A DNA stretch of 64,000 nucleotides from JACMLC01 sp963817025 (GTDB lineage: Bacteria; Acidobacteriota; Blastocatellia; Pyrinomonadales; Pyrinomonadaceae): NCBI GenBank assembly GCA_963817025.1, contig CAWFML010000003.1, positions 41,111 through 105,110 of the forward strand. The letters are read 5' to 3'. Below, piece after piece: positions 35,634 to 43,631 of this stretch. A program made the position numbers and the translations under genes. The notes under the pieces are model-generated. The model saw nothing but the letters and a program-made list of their open reading frames with translations. It searched no databases and was not told where the DNA came from. The stretch's first letter is position 1. Every line of letters begins with the position of its first letter.

Positions 35634-37229
35634 TTATTGTGCCCTTCGGAATAGCACATTTGAGCCATGAGCTTTTGGCACGCCGCCGCGAGCCGGACTG
35701 TCAGGGGCTGTTGCATTCGGTGAGTTGCCGTGCGGTCGGATGGTCTGCCAGTCTACTAAAGCTATGACAATCAACACCGTCAGAATAATGGCATTGAGAG
35801 GCAGGTTAAGCCCGTTATCAACAAGGCTATGCACACCTAACCCGAAGAGACCGGCGAGAGCGCCTAGCCGGGCCGCATTCTCAAAAGAGCTTTTCGGTCT
35901 TCGCTTAACTAAACAGTTCCATAAGAAGACGGCCATAAACCAGACTAGAATCATGCAACCGATTAAGCCTCCGCCGGATAATAGATCCAGATAGCCGTTG
36001 ATGGCCGTCTCAGGGACTGCCGAGCCTGAGGCATCGTGATACATGGGAATGGCAGTCCGATATGCCCCGAAACCAACGCCGGTGATCGGGTTGTCCTTTA
36101 TTAACCGCCAGCTTGCCTGCCAGACTTCAGCGCGTCGTTGGGTTGGGTCAACTGCATTATCATCCACCTCGGTAGATAACTTTTCCAGACGACGTTCTAA
36201 ACGTTCACCGCCCAGTTTGGTAATCCACATGCTCATTGCGATGACCAGACAACCAATAAACAGAACGCCGAGAGCTAACCGACCAACCCGGCGCAACATT
36301 GAATTGCGCGCTCTTTCCTTTGCGGCCCACTGCAATCGTCGCATCACGAACAGCCCGCCCAACAAAACAACCTGCACCATCATTGCAAAAATGCCGCCAC
36401 GCGAATTCGTTAATACCACGCTGGTTGCCAATAGACTTATTATCGCCAGATGTAAGAGTAAATATTTCCGCAAGACGCCGCCCGCAACCACGAGTCCCAG
36501 GGTGAGTCCTAAAATCATGACCAGCATTGATGCAAAATAATTGCGATTGAAAAGTTGTCCATATCCTTCGGTTGGCCGGAGATTGAATACAGAAAAGCCG
36601 GAAGGGCCGTGTTGGAGTATCAATCGAACCAGACCAAAACAGGCGCTGCCCGCGACAACTCCGATAGTTATATAGATAAGCCAGTATGAGCGGCGACGGC
36701 TTGATGTAAATTGAAATAATAACTGTCCGAATGTGACCAGCGCCACCAGCAGGAATAAGAAACGGTAAGTCCCCAAGGGGTCAGCGCTAATCGTCTGACG
36801 CGCGCCGTTTGCAATCCCCACTGTCCCGTTTCCGTCCCGCAGCGGCGCAGTTTGTAGAGCAACATAAGCACAAAGCGCCAGCAGCGGAATCAACATTGTC
36901 CAACCCTTGATACCCCAGTCCCCGATGAGAAATCCATGTGCTATCCAGAGCGCTCCCAGCGCGAAAACGACACATACAAATGCTGCTTGCCACCAGGGGT
37001 CAGACAAACCGTGAGGGAGAGCCGCGAGCGGAATGAGGAACAGCAGCGTGACCCGGATTACACGCTCAAGCAAACGAGATAAGCTCTGCCGGCGCAGCGC
37101 ATGCATGCTAATTCCCCACGCTCGACCACTATCTACATTAAAGGTATCTGGGATCGCCATTTCGTATCGACCGGGCTTATCGCCGGAATCAAAACCGTCA
37201 GGCACACGACGAACGAATGCCCTATTCAT
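35634..37229 (-). CDS. O-antigen ligase/polymerase-like membrane protein
   Basis: About 531 residues from ATG 37229; later starts (for example at MAIPDTF) are possible because the first 50 residues are soluble. At least ten hydrophobic helices and the Wzy_C/O-antigen-ligase signature: a long periplasmic loop, then WQASWRLIKDNPITGVGFGAYRTAIPMY and a closing AINGYLDLLSGGGLIGCMILVW. Also VVLTNSRGGIFAM before the loop, typical for this family. It should polymerise or ligate undecaprenyl-linked polysaccharide at the periplasmic face. Confidence 0.88.
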   Translation of the reverse strand: MNRAFVRRVPDGFDSGDKPGRYEMAIPDTFNVDSGRAWGISMHALRRQSLSRLLERVIRVTLLFLIPLAALPHGLSDPWWQAAFVCVVFALGALWIAHGFLIGDWGIKGWTMLIPLLALCAYVALQTAPLRDGNGTVGIANGARQTISADPLGTYRFLFLLVALVTFGQLLFQFTSSRRRSYWLIYITIGVVAGSACFGLVRLILQHGPSGFSVFNLRPTEGYGQLFNRNYFASMLVMILGLTLGLVVAGGVLRKYLLLHLAIISLLATSVVLTNSRGGIFAMMVQVVLLGGLFVMRRLQWAAKERARNSMLRRVGRLALGVLFIGCLVIAMSMWITKLGGERLERRLEKLSTEVDDNAVDPTQRRAEVWQASWRLIKDNPITGVGFGAYRTAIPMYHDASGSAVPETAINGYLDLLSGGGLIGCMILVWFMAVFLWNCLVKRRPKSSFENAARLGALAGLFGLGVHSLVDNGLNLPLNAIILTVLIVIALVDWQTIRPHGNSPNATAPDSPARGGVPKAHGSNVLFRRAQ

Positions 37230-37559
37230 CAAGAAGCTGCTTACTCAACTTATTGAATTTTCGCCAACTCGAACCTTGCAGCGGCAGGTAGCCCAAAGGC
37301 AAGCTAGTAGTGGGAGGTTGATTGTGCGGTTTAACGCTCTGGGAGGCTGGGACTTTGATGAATTGCCAGTTCGCGCGCCCACGGCAGTAGCTAAGTTGCT
37401 TAATAGTCCTGCGGCAAGAGCCATTTGTGCTTGAACCTCTATTATTTTGAGGGGAGCGTTTGGTTGGGAATTTAATATTCCCGCTAATATCATAGAGGAA
37501 ACATAAATTGCTTTTAATAATCGCGCTTCAAGGTGAGCTTCATTTTTGATCCATGAAAG
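37230..37559. other. Intergenic region without recognised content
   Basis: 330 bases between the PilZ-like gene and the O-antigen-ligase-like gene, both leftward. A minus-strand frame at 37245-37493 (82 codons) lacks a ribosome-binding site and any recognisable motif. No inverted repeat stands out. Confidence 0.5.
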
Positions 37560-37910
37560 CTACCTAAACCGTGCCTTCTTGAAAGTAACTGCTACGCCGC
37601 AGACTCCCCCTTCTTTGAGGTCAGCCCGTCGCACCAATCCTTCAACTGATATTCTTGAAGGAGTCTCATGTACGGGCAAAGAGGTGGATAATCCAACGGT
37701 TATCGAAAGCTTTGTGCCATGCCCAACGCAGGGCAGGATACGAAAATACATGCTATTACTGCTGAAATTATCAAGTACTGTGTCGGCTTTAAACACCTGT
37801 CCATTTTCGTCTCGACCTTCGACGATAGCCGGAAACGGAATATAGACTCTGGGTTTGATCCGCCGATCCTCCCCAATGTGAACATGCGGATTTGTGTTCG
37901 TAGCTAACAT
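37560..37910 (-). CDS. PilZ-domain-like protein
   Basis: Start ATG 37910 (MLATNTNPH) is decided by a perfect AGGAGG at 37915-37920, four bases away. The 116-residue protein resembles a PilZ domain: the N-terminal basic motif EDRRIKPRVYIPFPAIVEG and the strand LDNFSSNSMYFRI, which stands in the place of D-x-S-x2-G but lacks the final Gly. Remaining strands (GTKLSITVGL, VEGLVRRADLKEGGVCGVAVTF) fit. PilZ domains bind c-di-GMP and often control exopolysaccharide machinery, fitting the context; binding is uncertain given the altered motif. Confidence 0.75.
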   Translation of the reverse strand: MLATNTNPHVHIGEDRRIKPRVYIPFPAIVEGRDENGQVFKADTVLDNFSSNSMYFRILPCVGHGTKLSITVGLSTSLPVHETPSRISVEGLVRRADLKEGGVCGVAVTFKKARFR

Positions 37911-38309
37911 TATTCCTCCTAACATAAAATTTCTTGTAAATTACTCCTTTGAGATTTGACTACGAGAAGGGGCGCTTTCAATTTTCACAAACTTAGAGCT
38001 AAAGAGCTTACTGTTATCATAGATGTGTGGAGACTGGCCTCACGCTATTAGCTATCGCTTAAGTTACATTTCATGAATTGAAGTAAGAGACTATCAAGCG
38101 AAGCACAGCAAACTCCTTCTCCCTGATAAAACAGTTTACCCTTATGGAGGAATGCCCTGATGATCAGAAATGGATATTGCAAGATAAAAGCAAAGCATTA
38201 AATTTCGAGCCTCACAATAGTTTCTTTGAGGTCTTTACACATCGGAGAATTCGCCCATTTTTAACGAGCACAAATGTGCCTTTGCTTATCAGCATAAAAT
38301 GTTGACCTC
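37911..38309. other. Intergenic region upstream of the PilZ-like gene, with a dyad
   Basis: 399 bases, AT-rich compared with neighbours, holding the CGGAGAATTCGCC element (38243-38255) and the GCACAAATGTGC dyad (38268-38279), described separately. The promoter of the PilZ-like gene should lie here. The decayed dehydrogenase gene ends at its right edge. Confidence 0.65.
38268..38279. promoter_or_regulatory. GCACAAATGTGC dyad, copy 1
   Basis: A 12-bp dyad (GCACA-AA-TGTGC), 358 bases before the PilZ-like start. Preceded at 38243-38255 by CGGAGAATTCGCC, an element repeated at 41193-41205. Likely an operator or activator site shared with the three other copies. Confidence 0.65.
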
Positions 38310-38639
38310 TCAAAGACGTATAATTCTCGCCTTGCATGCACATCTGATCTCTTTGCTCAGGGCATTACGTGTATCTACTACCATCGAGGCCATCCGCGTC
38401 ACTTTGTGATAACCCACCAGTTCAAAGCCGATGGCGGCAAGGCCAGCCTGTGCAAATTCGACGGTCAGAGGCAGCCCGACATAGCTGAGGCCGATGCCCC
38501 CTACCCGCGCGGTTCTGTTTGAGATGATCTCTTTAATCTCGCCTTTGATTGCCGGGAGAAAGCTCGGAGAATCAGGAGCAATCCTCTCAATTTGTAACAG
38601 GCCCGGGTGGCTTTCATCTTCTATAATTAAAGCGCTCAT
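38310..38639 (-). pseudogene. Remnant of a UDP-sugar dehydrogenase (WbpA/UDP-GlcNAc 6-dehydrogenase type) with internal deletion
   Basis: ATG 38639 overlaps the stop of the sugar transferase by 4 bases, so this was once an operon gene. The 109-codon frame contains the dehydrogenase N-terminus, NRTARVGGIGLSYVGLPL (normally VGVIGLGYVGLPL, the NAD-binding loop) and, about 25 codons later, a C-terminal-end piece MASMVVDTRNALS (normally ..VVDTRNA). Some 340 residues between are missing, including the catalytic cysteine region. It cannot be active. The GLG motif is also damaged (GLS). Confidence 0.8.
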
Positions 38640-39292
38640 GAAGATAGCATCTCCGTAAGCGTTGGCGGGACGGCTCTGCGTGGCAGTACCACAGCGATAA
38701 CCGTCTTCCATAAAACAACAATATCGCTCTGCCAGCATCGTTGCTGTGAATATTCCATGTACCCTTTGAGCTTAAACGGTTGCAGGGTTTCCAGATAAAA
38801 GATTTCTCTATCACCATCAATTTGAGACAAAAGCGCTTCCTCATTACGTAAGCGAAGGGTCACAGGGTCTGTTATTCCGGGTCTGGACATGAGCACTGCC
38901 TGCCACAAGGGGTCATCCAGATTGACGAATTGCGGGACTTCCGGCCTCGGCCCGACCAGCGACATATCTCCGCGCCACACATTCCATAGCTCCGGCAACT
39001 CGTCTATCTTCGTCTTGCGCAGGAGACTTCCGATGCGCGTTTTCCGATTATCATCACTGGCTGTGACTTGCGGCCCATCGCTCGCTTCTCTCATTGTGCG
39101 GAACTTATAGAGCACAAAGACGCTCCCCTGACAGCCAACCCGCTTCTGACGAAACAGAATGGGCCCGCGAGAGCTGAGCAGGATCAACAAAGAGGCGAGG
39201 AGCAAGACCGGAGCGAGCAGGAATAGACCCACTATCACAATGCCTGCCTCAATCGGTCGAGGGATTCCCGCACTGACAGGTGAGATTTTCAT
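38636..39292 (-). CDS. Undecaprenyl-phosphate sugar phosphotransferase (short, PglC-like core)
   Basis: Start ATG 39292 overlaps the DegT stop by one base (TAATG). The 218-residue protein has one N-terminal membrane hairpin (IEAGIVIVGLFLLAPVLLLASLLIL) and the bacterial sugar transferase core: GPILFRQKRVG, FVLYKFRTMR, LLRKTKIDELPELWNVWRGDMSLVGPRPE. It transfers a sugar-1-phosphate to the lipid carrier, the first committed step of repeat-unit assembly. It lacks the long N-terminal TM domain of WcaJ-type enzymes; the CapD-like gene supplies a related multi-TM architecture separately. Confidence 0.93.
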   Translation of the reverse strand: MKISPVSAGIPRPIEAGIVIVGLFLLAPVLLLASLLILLSSRGPILFRQKRVGCQGSVFVLYKFRTMREASDGPQVTASDDNRKTRIGSLLRKTKIDELPELWNVWRGDMSLVGPRPEVPQFVNLDDPLWQAVLMSRPGITDPVTLRLRNEEALLSQIDGDREIFYLETLQPFKLKGYMEYSQQRCWQSDIVVLWKTVIAVVLPRRAVPPTLTEMLSS

Positions 39293-40536
39293 TAGGCAAC
39301 CAGCAGGGATTCGCTGAGTGAATGTGCGAGGCACAGCTTTTTCACGATATGGATAACGTATTCAACCTCGCCCTGCGACATCGCCGGGAAGATCGGAAGG
39401 CTCAGGAGACGAGGCCAAGTCGAGGAGGCGACAGGAAAGTCCTCAGCATTCCAGCCGAAGGTTTCGATGTAATATGGATGTAAATGTAAAGGACGCCAGT
39501 GAACCGAGCAGCCAATGCCCGCTCTCTTCAACTCTTCGATAAAGGCGTTGCGATCAATAGACAATCGCTCCAGATTTAATCTGAGCGGGAACAGATGCCA
39601 TGATTGAATTCTGTTGGCATCTTCCAGCGGCAATTCAATCTCTTCTATCTCTTGGAGCGCCTCCATATAACATTGGGCGATCACTTCACGATCCAGGCGC
39701 ATATCTTCGGCTCGTCTCAACTGATGGATTCCGATGGCGGCGGCGATGTCTGTGAGATTGTATTTATAACCCGGCGCGACGATCTTGTAGTCCCAACTCC
39801 CGCTTCCCGTGTATCTTCCCCATGCATCGTGAGAGAGGCCGTGCAGCGACATCAAACGAATCCGGTCAGCCAATTCGCGGTCGTTGGTAACAGCCATTCC
39901 GCCCTCGCCCGTCGTGATGGTTTTATTTGCGTAAAAGGAGTAGCAAGTAACGGTCGCGGTATTTTCGCCGCACTGCTGCCATTCATCACCTGCATCGCGT
40001 CTCCATGCTGCCGGAAAAGCATGTGCAGCATCTTCAACCACCCACAAACCATGTTTGACGGCGAATCTTTGTATCGCCTCGATATCCATCATCATCCCGC
40101 CGACGTGAACGGGAACTATGCCCACGACGCGAATATCATCTGCGAGCAGCCCCGGCAGCACGCCCGCATGTAGCTGCTGAAGTTTTCGCTCGGCATCATC
40201 AAGGTTCATATTGCAGGTCAGCGCGTCGCAATCCACCAAAATAGGGATGGCTCCCTGATAGCGGATAATTTCCGCAGTGGCTGCGAAGGTCATCGTTGGC
40301 ACGAGCACCGCCTGACCCGGCTTTAAGCCCAGAGCCTCAACGGCCAGATGGAGCGCTGCCGTGCAGGAATTGACGGCAATGGCATACGCGGCGTTAACAG
40401 CGGCGGCAAATTCCTGCTCGAAACGATGAACCTTTGGGCCGCTGGTGAGCCAGCCGGAACGGAGGGTGGAAATGACTTCTTCAATCTCTTGCTCACCGAG
40501 ACTGGGTCTGAGGAAGGGAACCTGAATTTCCATCAT
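39292..40536 (-). CDS. DegT/DnrJ/EryC1/StrS-family sugar aminotransferase
   Basis: 414 residues. PLP-dependent family motifs: VPFLRPSLGEQEIEEVISTLRSGWLTSGPKV at the N-terminus, AVNSCTAALHLA, VEDAAHAFPA, and the PLP-binding lysine in YANKTITTGEGGM. It would convert a 4-keto (or 3-keto) nucleotide sugar into an amino sugar; the dehydratase-like protein encoded at 41481-43460 can make the 4-keto substrate. It starts an operon with the sugar transferase and the decayed dehydrogenase. Confidence 0.93.
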   Translation of the reverse strand: MMEIQVPFLRPSLGEQEIEEVISTLRSGWLTSGPKVHRFEQEFAAAVNAAYAIAVNSCTAALHLAVEALGLKPGQAVLVPTMTFAATAEIIRYQGAIPILVDCDALTCNMNLDDAERKLQQLHAGVLPGLLADDIRVVGIVPVHVGGMMMDIEAIQRFAVKHGLWVVEDAAHAFPAAWRRDAGDEWQQCGENTATVTCYSFYANKTITTGEGGMAVTNDRELADRIRLMSLHGLSHDAWGRYTGSGSWDYKIVAPGYKYNLTDIAAAIGIHQLRRAEDMRLDREVIAQCYMEALQEIEEIELPLEDANRIQSWHLFPLRLNLERLSIDRNAFIEELKRAGIGCSVHWRPLHLHPYYIETFGWNAEDFPVASSTWPRLLSLPIFPAMSQGEVEYVIHIVKKLCLAHSLSESLLVA

Positions 40537-40904
40537 AATTTTATTTTCACCGATGGCTGCTGGTAATGCCGGGCAGCGCCAATCTTGCGTTAGGGATGAT
40601 TAACCCTTTCTCTGCTTCTCTGGCCGAAGTCAGTTGAATCCAAGCTTGAGATTGGGGAGGCGAGAGCTTGAGACCTGCTTAATTTTTCCGGGCACTGAAA
40701 TGAGTCTGGGTCAGTTCACCTGCAAGCCAGTCATCTTGCTCGCACCTCGTGGAAGCCGGTTGGTCATGCTTCCACTTTGCCATTCATCAGTGGCTAGAGG
40801 ATAAAGAGTCGATGCTGTTTGCACATCGGTCAATGCGATAATTTCGCATAGGAGCATGCGCCCATTTTTAAGGTTGTGAATTAGGCGAATTAGCCTAAGA
40901 AATG

Positions 40905-40920
40905 CGGCACAGATGTGCCG
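40905..40920. promoter_or_regulatory. Dyad, copy 2 (CGGCACAGATGTGCCG)
   Basis: Seven-base arms around GA; contains GCACAGATGTGC. Lies about 370 bases before the DegT start. Just left of it, TTAGGC-GAATTA-GCCTAA (40881-40898) forms a second dyad whose centre GGCGAATT is the reverse complement of the AATTCGCC found beside copy 1. Confidence 0.65.
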
Positions 40921-41170
40921 ACCATGAGATGGTTATAACTTTGACCTAACGACAGTTCGTCGCATCCTCGTCCTTGTCGTCGAACCCTACTAAAGGAGTT
41001 GGCAGGTCATGGTCTTCATCAATGAGAAAATGGGGGCGCATCATCTATAAATGATTCTGCTGGATTTCTCGCCCAAGAGAACCCTCCGAGCGGTTGGCTT
41101 CAGCGCTTAATTTCAATCAAACATTGAGGTTGCAATCATTAATAGAGGATACAAAGTTGGGATTTGTAAT

Positions 41171-41184
41171 AGCACAAATGTGCT
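41171..41184. promoter_or_regulatory. Dyad, copy 3 (AGCACAAATGTGCT)
   Basis: Six-base arms around AA, 297 bases before the CapD-like start. Followed at 41193-41205 by CGGAGAATCCGCC, the same companion element as copy 1 though on the other side of the dyad. Confidence 0.65.
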
Positions 41185-41480
41185 AAAAACACCGGAGAAT
41201 CCGCCTAACATATTCCAATCAAAATTGGTTCAATCAGGCTATGAAAATTAGTCGTATTCGCCGATGTAAGTTGATGTGCAAACATCTATCATGCACATCT
41301 CATGAAAGATTAATGCTTTTTGAAGCGCAGTTCCGCAGTCTGAAAATGTAGCCAATTCCCGAGATCAAAAGGAGGGCTGTTCGAGGCCGGTATTGTCTTA
41401 CAAGCGTTCTTATCCTCAGCGGCTCGAAAGCTCTCGAATCTTCTCGCTATTTTTCACCAATCAAATAGGTAAAACATCCC

Positions 41481-43460
41481 ATGTCCATCACGACCCGAAA
41501 ACTGACCTTAAGGAATGATGAAAGAAGATTGCAATTTCGGTTACTCAACAAGCAGATTCAGGGCGCGCTGGATTTGCTGGTTTTGGCTATCGCCTTTTTT
41601 CTTTCCTACCTGCTAAGGTTCGATTTCGCTATTCCTGAAACAGAGTTTCAGTATGCTTTAGCGCAGGTCATCTATGTGGTGGCGATTCAATTCATCGCCA
41701 TGCTGGTGACCGGCGTCTATAGTTTTATTTGGAGATATGTCGGACTAACGGAAGTCAAACAATTCGGATTGACGTTCCTGTGGGCAGCAATACCACTAAT
41801 CGTTTTGCGAATTGGGCTGACTCCAGAATTTCAGCTCTGGCGCGTTCCACTCTCGATCATTATGTTTGACACTGCGCTAGCCTTTGGCGGAGTGATAGGG
41901 CTTCGCGTGCTCCGGCGAGTGTTATATGAACGACAGCATCTTAAAACCACTTCCGGTCAAACTCTCATCAGAAAACCGATTTTGTTAATCGGCGCGGGAC
42001 GCGCAGGCATCCTGACCGTCAAAGAGCTTAAAAGCCGTGGCGATATTGAGCTGGACGCGAAGGGTTTTGTTGATGATGATCCTCTCAAACGGGGGTCTGT
42101 GATCCACGGTGTAAAAGTCCTCGGAACAATGGAAGACCTGCCGCGACTCGTAAAACAACTTGAGATAGACCATGTGGTGATCTCAATCGCGCAGGCGACC
42201 AGACAGCAATTCCGCAGACTTATTGAGATCTGTGAAGCAGTTCCGATCAGAGTGCGCGTGATCCCCGGTCTTTACGAGTTGCTACAGAGCAAGTTACAAG
42301 TCAGCAGAATTCGTGACTTGCAGATAGAAGACCTTCTCGGGCGCGAACCCGTCCAACTTGATGAAGAGGGCATGCAAAAGTTTTTGACGGGTAAAACAGT
42401 GATGGTGACAGGGGCTGGAGGGTCAATCGGCTCAGAGCTGGCGCGACAGGTGGCCGGGTTTAAGCCCTCAAAGCTGCTTTTAGTAGAACGCTCAGAGAAC
42501 GCGCTCTTTAACATCGAACAAGAGTTGCAGGGCCTGCACCCGCAGTTATCTATGGTGCCTCTGATCGCAGACATCTGTGGTGAAACGAGGATGCGCAGCA
42601 TTTTTAATGACCATCATCCCGAGTTGGTGATTCATGCAGCCGCCCATAAACATGTTCCGATGATGGAAACAAATGCGGTAGAAGCATTGAAGAATAATGT
42701 TCTGGGGACTCAGTTGCTAGGAGAATTGGCCGGAGAATATGGGACTGAAGCTTTTGTGCTGATCTCTACGGATAAGGCCGTCCGACCTACTTCCGTGATG
42801 GGCGCTTCTAAGCGTGTCGCCGAATTGGTTATACAAGGCTTAGATGAAAGATACGCCACGAGATTTCTGGCGGTTCGGTTCGGTAACGTCATAGGTTCTG
42901 CGGGTTCCGTCATTCCCATCTTTCGCAGACAAATCCAAAAGGGCGGCCCCGTCACCGTGACCCATCCTGACATGAAGCGATTTTTCATGACTATCCCGGA
43001 AGCAGCCCAACTAGTGCTTCAGGCGGGCGCTATCGGCGAAGGCGGAGAGATATTTATTTTAGATATGGGCGAGCCGGTCAGCATTCTTGAGTTAGCCAAA
43101 GAGACCATCAGACTTTCAGGACTCAAGCCCTTTGAAGATATTGACATCATTTTTACCGGAATGCGACCGGGAGAAAAGATACTTGAGGAACTTGAAACGA
43201 CCGACGAACAGTTGGCGAGGACACGCCATCCCAAAATTTTCATCGGAAACATAACGCCCTATCAGCCTGAGCAGGTGAGGCACTCACTTAATCAGATCGA
43301 GTCACTCACACAGCGAAATTGCGACCCTGGCGAAGTGCGTGAATTTCTCAACCGCCTGCTCCCGGAAGCACAACTTGAAAGTGATAAGGAGATAGAGAAT
43401 TGTGATTTGCCATTGTTACTTACTTCTCCTTTGATAGCCATCAAGACAGCCGCTGCTTAA
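41481..43460 (+). CDS. CapD-like UDP-sugar 4,6-dehydratase/epimerase (multi-TM)
   Basis: 659 residues. Four membrane helices at the N-terminus (about 25-130), then a CoA-binding-type Rossmann fold (LLIGAGRAGILTVKEL), then the catalytic SDR domain with VTGAGGSIGSELARQ, HAAAHKHVPMME, and the active-site row STDKAVRPTSVMGASKR, where Met replaces the usual Tyr as in WbpM/PglF/CapD-type dehydratases. It makes 4-keto-6-deoxy nucleotide sugars for surface polysaccharide. The DegT aminotransferase encoded opposite can use that product. Confidence 0.94.
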   Translation: MSITTRKLTLRNDERRLQFRLLNKQIQGALDLLVLAIAFFLSYLLRFDFAIPETEFQYALAQVIYVVAIQFIAMLVTGVYSFIWRYVGLTEVKQFGLTFLWAAIPLIVLRIGLTPEFQLWRVPLSIIMFDTALAFGGVIGLRVLRRVLYERQHLKTTSGQTLIRKPILLIGAGRAGILTVKELKSRGDIELDAKGFVDDDPLKRGSVIHGVKVLGTMEDLPRLVKQLEIDHVVISIAQATRQQFRRLIEICEAVPIRVRVIPGLYELLQSKLQVSRIRDLQIEDLLGREPVQLDEEGMQKFLTGKTVMVTGAGGSIGSELARQVAGFKPSKLLLVERSENALFNIEQELQGLHPQLSMVPLIADICGETRMRSIFNDHHPELVIHAAAHKHVPMMETNAVEALKNNVLGTQLLGELAGEYGTEAFVLISTDKAVRPTSVMGASKRVAELVIQGLDERYATRFLAVRFGNVIGSAGSVIPIFRRQIQKGGPVTVTHPDMKRFFMTIPEAAQLVLQAGAIGEGGEIFILDMGEPVSILELAKETIRLSGLKPFEDIDIIFTGMRPGEKILEELETTDEQLARTRHPKIFIGNITPYQPEQVRHSLNQIESLTQRNCDPGEVREFLNRLLPEAQLESDKEIENCDLPLLLTSPLIAIKTAAA

Positions 43461-43544
43461 GGCTTACAGCATCACCGCTAGCCCCCTTAAAAATAGTCTT
43501 CAAAGGAAGGCGAAAAAGGAATGCGAATTATCATTTCCAACAAT

Positions 43545-43560
43545 TCACACGCGCGTGTGA
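43545..43560. promoter_or_regulatory. Perfect 16-bp palindrome TCACACGCGCGTGTGA
   Basis: A perfect dyad without spacer, 72 bases ahead of the TPR-export gene at 43632. Length and symmetry fit a repressor or activator operator. The binding protein is unknown. Confidence 0.55.
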
Positions 43561-43631
43561 GGTTCACAGGTTCGTCATCCTGTAAGAAATATATTTCAGG
43601 GTTTGCATTTTGTTAGCCGCATCATTTCATC

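Larger units (their letters stand above)
40537..41480. other. Large divergent regulatory region of the polysaccharide genes
   Basis: 944 bases with no supported gene, between the leftward DegT operon and the rightward CapD-like gene. It holds two copies of the GCACARATGTGC dyad (40905-40920 and 41171-41184), a TTAGGC/GCCTAA inverted repeat (40881-40898), a GATGTGCA/TGCACATC repeat (41273-41280 and 41292-41299) and the CGGAGAATCCGCC element (41193-41205). The size and density of dyads mark it as a control region rather than decayed coding DNA. Confidence 0.7.

Noticed and set aside
37245..37493. An 82-codon frame between the PilZ-like and ligase-like genes
   Set aside because: No ribosome-binding site, no motif, and composition like intergenic DNA.
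40537..41480. Sigma54 promoters (GG-N10-GC) for the polysaccharide operons
   Set aside because: I looked for the -24/-12 pattern on both strands near the dyads and found only matches with wrong spacing.
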